DNA of 15,170 nucleotides, taken from assembly GCA_021158645.1 (NCBI GenBank), contig JAGGUH010000001.1:1-15170 (forward strand), written 5' to 3'. Shown here piece after piece: positions 5,688-13,344 of the stretch (positions within the stretch are counted from its first letter, which is position 1; each line of letters begins with the position of its first letter). Under the pieces are notes generated by a model. That model was not told where the DNA came from, did no database searches, and saw only the letters and a program-made list of their open reading frames with translations. Position numbers and translations under genes: made by a program. This DNA is from a bacterium. GTDB lineage: Bacteria > Patescibacteriota > Minisyncoccia > UBA6257 > JAGGUH01.

Positions 5688-6659
5688 TTATTTAACCTGA
5701 AAATATAACAAACAGGTCTTTTTCGAAGATTCAATCTTTCCAGTTCTCCCCATTGTAGCAATTTTTTGACCCTTAAAAACAAATTCTCCTGACTTTACTA
5801 AAATTTTATCTAAATGAGCATATAAAGTTTTCTTGCCGTTAGGATGTTGAATTTCAATATAATTACCCAAACCATTATTAAATCCTTTTTTTGCAAAAAC
5901 TACAATTCCTGAAGCAGCCGCATAAATTGGAGTACCACAAGTATTTGAAATATGAATTTCATTTGGATTTTTTAAAAAATCTCTTTGTCGCCACCCAGAT
6001 GAGGGAATTTGGAAATAAGAAAACAAATTATAAAAAGATTCCTCTTGTTGTTTTTGAGAATTCAACTTTTCAAAAAAATTTTTTTGAGGAATTAAAATTA
6101 CTTGACCTACCTTTACTTCATCAACTTTATTTGCCTCCTTTAAAATTTTTAAAGGAAGATGATACTTCTTTGCAATCCCCCTTAAAGTTTCATCTTCCTT
6201 TACTTGATGTAAAAAACCAGTCCTCAAACTAATAAACAGCTCTTCTCCAGGATAAATATAAGAAGACCTCTTTTTTCCGTTGGCAAAAACAATGCCAGAA
6301 TAACTCACTCCAAATTTTTTGGCAATTTTAAACAAAGTGTCCCCTTTTTTCACTTTGTACCTAATTAATTCTTGGCTTCCATCTAATTTTCCTTCAATTG
6401 GAGTTAGTTTTGCTAAAAGATAATTCCCAAAATAAAAATTTTTTAAGGTTCTATTTTTCGAAAATTGAGAAAAAAAATAGGGAGTCAAATAAACTGAAAA
6501 AAATTTTTCTATTTTTTTAAGGTTTTCCTTTTTTACTTCAATTATTTTTGGCGGATTTTTTTTAAAATCAAAACAAGAAACCTTTAAAAAAGGTTCTTTT
6601 AAAAAAAGAAGCGAAAATAAAAAAATTAAAGAAAGCCAAAAGTAAAAACCTTTTTGCAC
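5688..6659 (-). CDS. double-LysM protein with degenerate M23/LytM domain (NlpD-like layout)
   Basis: An exported wall-binding protein of 323 residues starting at GTG. It has an N-terminal membrane anchor or signal (about 5-21), LysM 1 (about 100-143, YKVKKGDTLFKIAKKFGV), LysM 2 (about 150-191), and an M23/LytM fold (about 220-323) recognisable from CGTPIYAAASGIVV and TLYAHL. The zinc-binding residues are missing. The HxGxD site reads PNEIH (232-236), so His and Asp are lost, and the final HLHF motif reads LLYF (317-320). The protein stops right after this strand, about 20 residues short of usual M23 domains. It is therefore unlikely to cut peptidoglycan. LysM plus degenerate LytM is the layout of NlpD, which activates amidases; that role is inference here. 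It is the last gene of the envelope cluster, 9 bp after the second pilin. No frameshift is apparent. Confidence 0.88.
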   Translation of the reverse strand: MQKGFYFWLSLIFLFSLLFLKEPFLKVSCFDFKKNPPKIIEVKKENLKKIEKFFSVYLTPYFFSQFSKNRTLKNFYFGNYLLAKLTPIEGKLDGSQELIRYKVKKGDTLFKIAKKFGVSYSGIVFANGKKRSSYIYPGEELFISLRTGFLHQVKEDETLRGIAKKYHLPLKILKEANKVDEVKVGQVILIPQKNFFEKLNSQKQQEESFYNLFSYFQIPSSGWRQRDFLKNPNEIHISNTCGTPIYAAASGIVVFAKKGFNNGLGNYIEIQHPNGKKTLYAHLDKILVKSGEFVFKGQKIATMGRTGKIESSKKTCLLYFQVK

Positions 6660-6668
6660 AAAATTTAC

Positions 6669-6989
6669 TTAATATACAATATAATAAATTACTCGTGGTA
6701 GAGCCCAAGCCAAAACAGCAATTCCAACACCAACCAAACCATAAAGCAACTGGGTTTTTGCTTTACCAATCTTATCCTCATCACCACCAGAAGTAACATA
6801 ATTAAAACCAGCCATCACAATATAAATTGCAGAAAATACAACCAATAATGTAACAATCCACCTCACAATTTTATTTATTCTTTCAACCAACTCCTCTGGT
6901 TGAGTAAATTCAACTGGTGGATAATATTCCCGGGCTAAAACCACAGAAAAAGCACCAACTTTTTCAAAAAAATTTTTTATTTTTTGCAT
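6669..6989 (-). CDS. VirB2/TrbC-like T4SS pilin-family protein
   Basis: A 106-residue protein with an N-terminal segment of about 42 residues, then two membrane helices (about 43-64 and 82-105). They are joined by the family's characteristic short polar loop containing TSGGDEDKIGKAKTQLLYGLVG. This is the form of VirB2-like pilins widely found in Patescibacteria genomes. The N-terminus (MQKIKNFFEKVGAFSVVLAREY) is only weakly hydrophobic, so it may be a non-classical leader. It lies 27 bp after the first pilin gene and is probably cotranscribed. No VirB4, VirD4 or other type IV secretion genes are in the window, so assembly into a pilus is unproven. Confidence 0.8.
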   Translation of the reverse strand: MQKIKNFFEKVGAFSVVLAREYYPPVEFTQPEELVERINKIVRWIVTLLVVFSAIYIVMAGFNYVTSGGDEDKIGKAKTQLLYGLVGVGIAVLAWALPRVIYYIVY

Positions 6990-7016
6990 AAAATTTTAAA
7001 ACTTTTTTGCGACCTT

Positions 7017-7316
7017 TTATCCTGATAAGATATTTTTAATAACTAAAACTAAACCTTTGGCAAAAAAAACAATAATCAAACCAATTATAGCCCACTTAAT
7101 AGTTCTTTTTGCTTCATTAATTTTTTCTACCTCTCCTTCAGAAGCAACCATTTGAAAAGCAGACCAAACCAACGCTAAACCTGCAACTGGAACAGCAACA
7201 GCAATTAAATAATTTAATATCCGATCTAAAAGTTCTCCAAAACTTGTAGTTCCTATCGGATTCGGAAGTTCACTGGCAAAAACTTTGTTTAAAATTAAAA
7301 TTTTAATAATTTTCAT
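7017..7316 (-). CDS. VirB2/TrbC-like T4SS pilin-family protein with signal peptide
   Basis: The frame is open to 7361, but the ATG at 7316 (99 residues) is the likely start: it gives a short signal peptide (MKIIKILILNKVFAS) followed by ELPNP, the typical mature start of this family in CPR genomes. Two membrane helices follow (about 34-56 and 73-97), joined by a polar loop (SEGEVEKINEAKRTIKWAIIG). It overlaps the end of the solute-binding protein gene by 14 bp, so translation is probably coupled. It is a paralogue, in layout, of the next gene (6669-6989). Family assignment rests on topology and the loop motif, not on a search. Confidence 0.8.
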   Translation of the reverse strand: MKIIKILILNKVFASELPNPIGTTSFGELLDRILNYLIAVAVPVAGLALVWSAFQMVASEGEVEKINEAKRTIKWAIIGLIIVFFAKGLVLVIKNILSG

Positions 7317-8559
7317 TTCGATAAAGTTTTTCAATTTTCTTTCTGAATTCTTCCAAGGCATCTCTTTCGCTCTTTTCCTTCTTAATTAAGGATTCTATCA
7401 TTTCTTTCATCAAATTGTCAAGTTCTTTTTCGTCTTTTGTAGGAAAACTTTTTGCATATAAACTTTGTTGACAAAAAACACCAATTTCTGGATCGTTTAG
7501 GTATTTATTAACAAGAAATCTTAAAGCCGGTGGTTTTTTTGTTTTTTTAAGATAAATCTCGGCTGAAGGATTATTAACTAAATATAAAATTAAATCCCAA
7601 GCCAAATAAGGATGTTTTGAAGTAATCGAAGTTGCCAACCCCCAATAAGAAGCCAAGGTTAATTTTTTATCTGAAAATTGAGGCAAGGGCGCAATTGAAA
7701 AATTAAGAAAAGGAGATTTCTCCTGAATAACTTTTTTCTGATAAAAAAAATCAATCATCATCGCAGAAGCGTTTTCTGAAAAATTATCAATTGACCAATG
7801 CATTTCATCATTCCAAGTATAATAATAAGAAAATGGATTGGAAAATTGAAGGTAAAAATCAAGAACATTTTCTACATTTTTATCAAAAAAAAATCTCTTT
7901 CTCTCTAAATCAAATAAATTTTCTTTTTTTTGAAGCATTAAGGTTAAAATAATTTTCGAAGCATTATCTATATTTGAAAAAGTTCCCATTGAAATTGCTG
8001 ATTGAATAATTTTTCCTGAAACATCTGTTCTTGTTAATCTGGGAGTTGCTGCTTCAACCTCTAACCAAGTTTTCGGAGGCAAAGCAATCGAGGCATTATT
8101 AAATAAATCTTTATTCCAGTATAAAGCCAAAGTATCAACTGATAAAGGCAAAGCATAAATTTTTTGCTTCAAAGAAAAATCTTCTAAAACAACATCAACA
8201 AAGGCATCTTTAATATCTCTAAAAGAAGCAAGATCTTGAGGCATTGGTGCAAGTTTATTTTTATGTTTTAAAAGCCAAGTGTTTTTAATAAAAAATACAT
8301 CCGGTCCCTTTCCTGAAGCCAAAGCATCAATAAGATCTTTTTCATAATTTGAATAACTTTTTTGAAAGTATCTAATTCTTACATTTGGCTTTAACTTTTT
8401 GTAGTTATTAAAAATCTCTGAAAAAACTTCTCTTTTATCAAAACCCCAAACCACTAATGTTATTTCTGGTGGCTTTGGTTTTCTGCCAAAAAACATTGCT
8501 CCAATAATAAAAATCAATATCAACCCACAACTAATTAAAAAAATATTTCTTTTTGGCAT
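7303..8559 (-). CDS. membrane-anchored extracellular solute-binding protein (family 1-like)
   Basis: A 418-residue protein shaped like the sugar-binding proteins of ABC importers. The N-terminal membrane helix is at about 5-24. The periplasmic/extracellular part starts ITLVVWGFDKREVFSEIFNNYKKLKPNV, followed by ASGKGPDVFFI (about 82-92), AMMIDFF and a C-terminal lobe with YWGLATS. A lipobox-like LISC occurs at residues 8-11, but it is very close to the N-terminus and hydrophobic sequence continues after it, so an uncleaved anchor is more likely than a lipoprotein. No permease or ATPase gene is nearby. It overlaps the downstream pilin gene, which implies joint production. A very good promoter lies directly upstream. 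The ligand cannot be told from sequence. Confidence 0.85.
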   Translation of the reverse strand: MPKRNIFLISCGLILIFIIGAMFFGRKPKPPEITLVVWGFDKREVFSEIFNNYKKLKPNVRIRYFQKSYSNYEKDLIDALASGKGPDVFFIKNTWLLKHKNKLAPMPQDLASFRDIKDAFVDVVLEDFSLKQKIYALPLSVDTLALYWNKDLFNNASIALPPKTWLEVEAATPRLTRTDVSGKIIQSAISMGTFSNIDNASKIILTLMLQKKENLFDLERKRFFFDKNVENVLDFYLQFSNPFSYYYTWNDEMHWSIDNFSENASAMMIDFFYQKKVIQEKSPFLNFSIAPLPQFSDKKLTLASYWGLATSITSKHPYLAWDLILYLVNNPSAEIYLKKTKKPPALRFLVNKYLNDPEIGVFCQQSLYAKSFPTKDEKELDNLMKEMIESLIKKEKSERDALEEFRKKIEKLYRNENY

Positions 8560-8567
8560 TTTTCAAA

Positions 8568-8595
8568 ATTATATTTTAAACAAACATTTTTTCAA
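8568..8595 (-). promoter_or_regulatory. strong sigma70-like promoter of the solute-binding protein/pilin genes
   Basis: On the minus strand, TTGAAA (8595 to 8590), a 16-bp spacer and a perfect TATAAT (8573 to 8568). The -10 ends 8 bp before the ATG at 8559, so the predicted transcription start is within about 0-2 nt of the start codon. This is the clearest leaderless candidate in the window. It also makes the genes from 8559 down to 5688 a transcription unit separable from the M23 gene before them. Confidence 0.7.
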
Positions 8596-8641
8596 GTTTA
8601 ATTAAATTACCAAATATCTTATCTTAATAAACTTCAAATCA

Positions 8642-9943
8642 CTATTTTAGATATTTCATTGGGTCAATTGAACCACCAAAAGGCATCAAACCGCAATACC
8701 TGCTTTGCTTCATTATAAATGTTCGAGCATCATAAACAGTAAAATGAAGATGAGGACCGGTGCTAAAACCTGAACTTCCGGAAAAACCAATAACATCTCC
8801 TTTTTTCACCTCCTGACCTTCTTTTACTTTTATTAAAGAAAGATGAGCATAGAGAGTTGCCAAATTATTTGGATGTTTAATCACAATAAATTTTCCGTAA
8901 GCACCACGCCAGCAATATCGATCTTGGTTTCCCAAAGCAACAACTATTCCGTCATACGCAGCTTTAACCGGAGTTCCAATCGGAATTCCAATATCAATTC
9001 CATTATGAAATTTAGAATAATAATGAGTTCGAGCAAATTTAGTAGCCCCATAACCCTGAGTAATTGGTCCCTTAAGGGGCCATAGAAGCAACCCTTTATA
9101 AGGAGATGGCAATCCTTCAACTTTCACCTTGTTTCTCAATTCTTTTTCCAATTCGTCAATTTCTTCTGCAATTTTTTTTCTTTGTTCTTCAATATTTTTT
9201 AAAATTTCTTGATAAACCGCTTCTTTATTTTTTGTTTTTTTCAAAATTTCCCTTTTTTCTTCCTTTTTTTGACTTAAAATAATTTCTTGATATTTAAGTT
9301 GTTCTTTTAAATCGTTTTGTCTTTTTTTGTCTTTTTGAAGTTTTTCTTTTTTAGATTCCAAATCCGTTCTTAAATTTTTTAATCTTCCAACATAATTCTT
9401 TAGATATTTTTGAAGATTAAAAAAATTTTGACATTCCGAAACAAACTGAGAAAATTTTTTATGTTTTAAAAAAATTAAAAACAAACTTTCATTCTCTATT
9501 TGATAAAGATTTTGAATTATTTTTTTTAATGTTTCTTTGTTTCTTTCTATTTTTTTATTTGTTTCTTCAATCTCAAAATTTAACTTATCAATTTCTAAAG
9601 ACAAAAGATCTATTTTTTCTTGGCTAATTTTAATTTTAAAATCCAACCCTCTAATTTGAGAATCAAAAAAATTAACCTCTTTTTTCAAAGAAACTGCCTG
9701 CTGCTGGATTTCAGAAATTTTCTTTTGATACTCTTTTGATTTTTTCTCAAGTTCAATAATTTGGTTTTCTCTTTCTTTAATTTTTTGTTTCAACTCCTCA
9801 ATATCAACATTGTCTTCTTTGACATCTTCTTTAGCCAGTACAAGAACAGAATTTTTCTTGAATTTTAAAAAAAATATCCCAAAAAAAATTATCTCTAATA
9901 TCAAAAAAAAACAAAGATATTTAAAAAAATTTTTTCGTCTCAT
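8642..9943 (-). CDS. coiled-coil M23 family metallopeptidase (EnvC-like layout)
   Basis: Probable peptidoglycan endopeptidase, 433 residues. It has an N-terminal membrane helix (about 9-27), a long coiled coil (about 45-270) rich in Lys, Glu and Gln heptads, and a C-terminal LytM/M23 domain (about 285-433). The zinc and catalytic residues are intact: His313 and Asp317 (HNGID), His367 (YAHL), and His398 and His400 (GPHLHF). The layout matches EnvC and related division-site hydrolases, but unlike E. coli EnvC, whose LytM domain is degenerate, this one should be catalytically competent. It diverges from ftsK and has its own promoter. The following 82-bp gap contains the promoter of the next gene. 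I cannot tell whether the coiled coil is contacted by an FtsEX complex, since none is encoded here. Confidence 0.93.
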   Translation of the reverse strand: MRRKNFFKYLCFFLILEIIFFGIFFLKFKKNSVLVLAKEDVKEDNVDIEELKQKIKERENQIIELEKKSKEYQKKISEIQQQAVSLKKEVNFFDSQIRGLDFKIKISQEKIDLLSLEIDKLNFEIEETNKKIERNKETLKKIIQNLYQIENESLFLIFLKHKKFSQFVSECQNFFNLQKYLKNYVGRLKNLRTDLESKKEKLQKDKKRQNDLKEQLKYQEIILSQKKEEKREILKKTKNKEAVYQEILKNIEEQRKKIAEEIDELEKELRNKVKVEGLPSPYKGLLLWPLKGPITQGYGATKFARTHYYSKFHNGIDIGIPIGTPVKAAYDGIVVALGNQDRYCWRGAYGKFIVIKHPNNLATLYAHLSLIKVKEGQEVKKGDVIGFSGSSGFSTGPHLHFTVYDARTFIMKQSRYCGLMPFGGSIDPMKYLK

Positions 9944-9961
9944 AAAATTTTTTCAATAAAA

Positions 9962-9989
9962 ATAATATAAAGAAAAGCACAAATGTCAA
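9962..9989 (-). promoter_or_regulatory. sigma70-like promoter of the M23 peptidase gene
   Basis: On the minus strand, a perfect TTGACA (9989 to 9984), a 16-bp spacer and TATTAT (9967 to 9962, five of six). The predicted start is near 9955, about 12 nt before the ATG at 9943. The short leader is A/T only and has no Shine-Dalgarno motif. Confidence 0.6.
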
Positions 9990-9998
9990 AAAACATTT
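9981..9998. promoter_or_regulatory. 18-bp palindrome over the -35 box in the divergent M23/ftsK region
   Basis: AAATGT (9981-9986) and ACATTT (9993-9998) form a perfect 6-bp inverted repeat around six bases. It covers the -35 of the minus-strand M23 promoter and lies 18 bp from the plus-strand ftsK -35. It could be an operator for a dimeric regulator, but inverted repeats of this size arise by chance in AT-rich DNA. Confidence 0.3.
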
Positions 9999-10015
9999 AT
10001 TGATTATCAAACTAA

Positions 10016-10043
10016 TTGACGCTTATGGTTTTTTGAGTATCCT
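10016..10043 (+). promoter_or_regulatory. sigma70-like promoter of ftsK
   Basis: TTGACG (10016-10021, five of six), a 16-bp spacer, then TATCCT (10038-10043, four of six). The -10 ends 7 bp before the ATG at 10051, so the transcription start would coincide with the start codon. If real, it excludes the in-frame TTG at 10000 as a start, since that codon would lie upstream of the promoter. Confidence 0.4.
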
Positions 10044-10050
10044 AAAAAAT

Positions 10051-12183
10051 ATGAAAGGCACAAAAGATAAAAACCATAAAAAAAAGGAAAAAAAAGAAAT
10101 CAAAAAAGAAACAAAAATTTCTGCCTTGCGCAAAGAAACTAAAAAAAGCATTTTAGGAACAATTCTCTTCGCTCTTTTTGCAATTCTTTTTCTTTCTTTT
10201 TTAAACAAAGGTGGCGCAATTGGGACAAAAATTAATTCTAGTGCTCAATATCTTTTTGGTTTGGGAAGATTTATTTTTGCTTTTGTATTTTTATCTTTAT
10301 CATTAATATTTTTAATTTCCTCAAGAATCGAAAAAATTTATTTAACAAGTTTTTTGGGGGGCGGAATTTCATTTTTCTCTTTTTTAGCCATTATTTCGCT
10401 TTTTTTCAATAAAGGAGGAAAAATCGGAGGAATTTTATCTTTAGTAAAAAAAGAATTTGGAGTTTATGGAACTTTTATTCTTTGGTTTTCTTTGTTTTGG
10501 ATTGGAATTTTCTTGATGTTTGATATCTCTTTTAAAGAAATAAAAAAACTTTTTAAAAGAAAGAAGAAAGAAAAAGAAGAATTTGAACCTTTTGTTGAAT
10601 TAGAAAAAGTAAGAAAAGAAGAAAAAAAGCCAGAAGTTATAAAAAAAATTTACAAAGAAAAAACAGAAGAAGAAATTGAAGAAAAAAAAGCAGGAGAATT
10701 TGAATTAAATTTCGCAAAAACAAAAACTTTACAAAGAGAAAGAAAAACCCTTCCTCCGATTGAGATTTTAGAAGGAGAAAAAGGCAAACCAACAATAAAT
10801 GATTTACAAATCAATATGAATATCATCAAAAAAACTTTAGAAAATTTTGGAATCACCGTAGAAATGGGAGAAGTTGATGTCGGACCAACTGTGACCCGCT
10901 ATACTTTAAGACCGGCTCAAGGAACAAAACTTTCAAAAATAATTGCTCTTCAAAATGAACTTGCTTTGGCATTGGCATCTCACCCAATTAGAATCGAAGC
11001 CCCAATTCCGGGAAAATCATTAATTGGAATTGAGGTTCCAAATAAAAGCATCGTTTTAGTTAGATTAAAAGGATTAATCAACACTCAAACATTCAAAGAA
11101 TTACCTCCTTTAACTTTTCCTCTGGGCAGAGATGTTAGTGGTGCCCCAATATATACTGATTTAAGCGCAATGCCCCATCTTTTGGTTGCCGGCGCTACCG
11201 GCTCCGGAAAATCAATTTGCATCCACTCTTTAATTTGTTCTTTACTTTTTAAAAACCTGCCAGAAATTTTGAAACTTCTTTTAATTGATCCAAAAAAAGT
11301 TGAATTAAGTTTATATGAAGGCCTCCCCCACTTAATTGCTCCAGTAATTACAGAACCAAAAAAAGCAATTACTGCTTTAAAATGGGCCACCCAAGAAATG
11401 GACCGTCGATACTCTATTTTATTAGAAAAAAATGCCCGAGATATTTTTACTTACAATCGCCTTGCCCTAAAAAAATCAGAAGAGTTAATGCCTTTTATTG
11501 TTATCATCATTGATGAACTTGCTGATTTAATGAGTGTTTATCCAAAAGAAATGGAGGCCTCAATTGTAAGATTGGCTCAATTGGCTCGAGCCACAGGAAT
11601 TCACTTAGTGGTTTCAACCCAAAGACCCTCCACCGAAGTAATTACTGGATTAATTAAAGCAAATATCACTTCGAGGATTGCAATGAAAGTTGCCAGCCAG
11701 ATTGATTCTCGAACCATTATTGATAGCGCTGGAGCCGAAAAACTTTTGGGAAGTGGTGATATGTTGTTTTTATCTCCAACCTTTTCAAAACCAAAAAGAA
11801 TTCAAGGAGTTTACATTTCAACTACTGAAATTAAAAAAATTGTTAATTTCTGGAAAAAAATTAAAATAGATGAAGAAAATGAAATTATTAGAAAACCCGA
11901 TCTTGAAGAAGAAAACCTTCAAACAAATTCTCCAAATAGTTTTTTGGATTTAGAAGAACTGGAAAAAGAAACCGAAATCGACCCTTTATATAACGAGGCA
12001 TACAAATTAGTAGTTGAAACTCAAAAGGCATCAGCAACCTATCTTCAACGATATCTAAAAATTGGTTACGCTCGAGCGGCACGACTTTTGGATTTACTCG
12101 AAGAAAAAGGTGTTATTGGACCAAGCCGTGGCGCAAAACCAAGAGAAGTTTATCATAAAAAAAACGAAGAAAACAACTTATAA
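10051..12183 (+). CDS. ftsK: DNA translocase FtsK/SpoIIIE
   Basis: Septum-anchored motor that pumps chromosomal DNA during division and activates Xer recombination. The frame is open from TTG 10000, but I choose ATG 10051 (710 residues) because a promoter-like sequence occupies the earlier codons and the resulting N-terminus is a normal basic cytoplasmic stretch. In the 710-residue numbering there are four membrane helices within about 33-155, a short charged linker (about 163-235) much smaller than in E. coli FtsK, then the alpha/beta motor domain. Walker A is GATGSGKS (381-388), Walker B is IIIDEL (485-490), and STQRPSTEVITG follows. The C-terminal gamma winged-helix domain (about 644-701, YLQRYLKIGYARAARLLDLLE) is the part that reads KOPS sites and contacts XerD. 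The next gene starts 3 bp later. Confidence 0.96.
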   Translation: MKGTKDKNHKKKEKKEIKKETKISALRKETKKSILGTILFALFAILFLSFLNKGGAIGTKINSSAQYLFGLGRFIFAFVFLSLSLIFLISSRIEKIYLTSFLGGGISFFSFLAIISLFFNKGGKIGGILSLVKKEFGVYGTFILWFSLFWIGIFLMFDISFKEIKKLFKRKKKEKEEFEPFVELEKVRKEEKKPEVIKKIYKEKTEEEIEEKKAGEFELNFAKTKTLQRERKTLPPIEILEGEKGKPTINDLQINMNIIKKTLENFGITVEMGEVDVGPTVTRYTLRPAQGTKLSKIIALQNELALALASHPIRIEAPIPGKSLIGIEVPNKSIVLVRLKGLINTQTFKELPPLTFPLGRDVSGAPIYTDLSAMPHLLVAGATGSGKSICIHSLICSLLFKNLPEILKLLLIDPKKVELSLYEGLPHLIAPVITEPKKAITALKWATQEMDRRYSILLEKNARDIFTYNRLALKKSEELMPFIVIIIDELADLMSVYPKEMEASIVRLAQLARATGIHLVVSTQRPSTEVITGLIKANITSRIAMKVASQIDSRTIIDSAGAEKLLGSGDMLFLSPTFSKPKRIQGVYISTTEIKKIVNFWKKIKIDEENEIIRKPDLEEENLQTNSPNSFLDLEELEKETEIDPLYNEAYKLVVETQKASATYLQRYLKIGYARAARLLDLLEEKGVIGPSRGAKPREVYHKKNEENNL

Positions 12184-12186
12184 AAA

Positions 12187-13344
12187 ATGCTTGATAAAAT
12201 TATCTCTAAAATTTTAAAAGAAACAAAAAACAAGAACTTATCAGATAAAGAAATTGAAGAAAGAATTTCGAAAGAACTTAAAGGAAAAGTAAAAGGAAAA
12301 ATCTTCAGATTAAAAGATCCGGAATCTTTAATTTTTTTCATTTTTCAAGATTACCTTAATTTTTACCAACAATTTAATTCTAAAAAAGAAAATCTCTCTC
12401 TTAAAAAAGCAATTAATTTTCTTGAAGACAAATCCTCAACTTTAGAAGAAAAAAAGAAAGCCATAATTTTTTTGGCTTCTTTAAGAAAAAAAACTGCTTT
12501 TAATTATTTAAGCAAACTCAAAAAAAGATCCTCTGGAATTTTAAAAGTTTTTAGCACTATTGCCTTTGAAGAATGCGCTTCCTTTTTTAATAAAGAAAAA
12601 ATTTTTAGAGGTACTTTGGATACTCTTCTAAACTACAAAGAGCAGGAAGAAACACTAAAAGATTTGTTTCCTTTTGAATTTTGCAATCGAAAATGCGAAA
12701 AATGCCCCTTTAAATTAAGATGTCTCCATTTCCAAGAAGAAACAAATTTCAAAATTTTTGTTTCAAAGAAAAAAAGAAAAGAAAAACTACTTTTGGAAAT
12801 TGACGCCAGATATTCAGAACTACTTCAATTAATTTATAAAAAAAGAAATTCAATTAAAATAAAAATTTTAAAAGATAAAAGCGACGAGAAGAAAATAGAA
12901 AAAATAGAAAAAGAAATTAAAAAAGACCCGCTTTTTAAAGCATTTGAGAAAGAATCTCGAAGAGCAAGATCTCTTTTTCTAAAACTATTAGAAATTTCAG
13001 TTATCGAAGACAAATTAGATCTTTTAGATGAAGAACTAAAAGAAACGCTTCATTTCTGGATGCTTCTTTCAAATAAAGCCAAAAAGGTGTTTTTTGACTT
13101 TTATTTTCAAAAAGAATTTTTAAAAAAGAGCGAAAAATCAATAAGCCATTTGATTGCCGCCGCAAATTTTTTAAAAAACCTTTCTTTATATTTAATTTTT
13201 AATCAAAAAATTGAAAGAAAAATTAAACCTTTTCTTTCAATTGAGTTTCTGATCTTAAAAACAAATCTAAAAAACTTTGCCGAAAATTTAGAAAAAAAAT
13301 TTCCCGAATCAAAAAATTATTTAGACAAAATTTTTATTAATTAA
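12187..13344 (+). CDS. unknown helical protein with a four-cysteine cluster, coupled to ftsK
   Basis: A 385-residue protein that I do not recognise. It is very Lys/Glu-rich and predicted to be mostly helical. Residues 72-130 (KAINFLED...KKKAIIFLASLRKKTAFNYL) resemble HEAT-like helical pairs. In the middle is a compact cluster C166-x3-C170-x2-C173-x5-C179, spacing that suits a zinc or iron-sulfur site. A charged, probably coiled-coil segment follows (about 192-265), then a helical C-terminus. There is no signal peptide or membrane helix, so it is likely cytoplasmic. It starts 3 bp after ftsK and is almost certainly cotranscribed with it. Its TAA stop overlaps the convergent ileS stop. Hydrophobic periodicity and the conserved-looking cluster argue for a real gene. 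No catalytic motif is identified. Confidence 0.85.
   Translation: MLDKIISKILKETKNKNLSDKEIEERISKELKGKVKGKIFRLKDPESLIFFIFQDYLNFYQQFNSKKENLSLKKAINFLEDKSSTLEEKKKAIIFLASLRKKTAFNYLSKLKKRSSGILKVFSTIAFEECASFFNKEKIFRGTLDTLLNYKEQEETLKDLFPFEFCNRKCEKCPFKLRCLHFQEETNFKIFVSKKKRKEKLLLEIDARYSELLQLIYKKRNSIKIKILKDKSDEKKIEKIEKEIKKDPLFKAFEKESRRARSLFLKLLEISVIEDKLDLLDEELKETLHFWMLLSNKAKKVFFDFYFQKEFLKKSEKSISHLIAAANFLKNLSLYLIFNQKIERKIKPFLSIEFLILKTNLKNFAENLEKKFPESKNYLDKIFIN

Noticed and set aside
6662..6689. Possible dif-like site: TATACA core flanked by 11-bp arms partly matching the XerD-side arm of E. coli dif, with AATTTA/TAAATT outer symmetry
   Set aside because: The left half is only about 8 of 11 matches, the other arm is poor, and most of the site lies in the last codons of the second pilin gene. 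In DNA this AT-rich such matches are expected by chance, and no KOPS polarity could be judged.
7317..7361. Extended first-pilin start at 7361
   Set aside because: The extra residues lie in the coding overlap with the solute-binding protein and would bury the signal peptide that begins at the ATG at 7316.
8568..8641. A terminator between the M23 peptidase gene and the solute-binding protein gene
   Set aside because: The 82-bp gap contains only A/T-rich sequence and a promoter; no stem with a following U-run was found on the minus strand.
10000..10050. Extended FtsK start at TTG 10000
   Set aside because: The extra 17 residues have no family counterpart as far as I can tell, and the segment contains promoter-like hexamers placed for a start at 10051.
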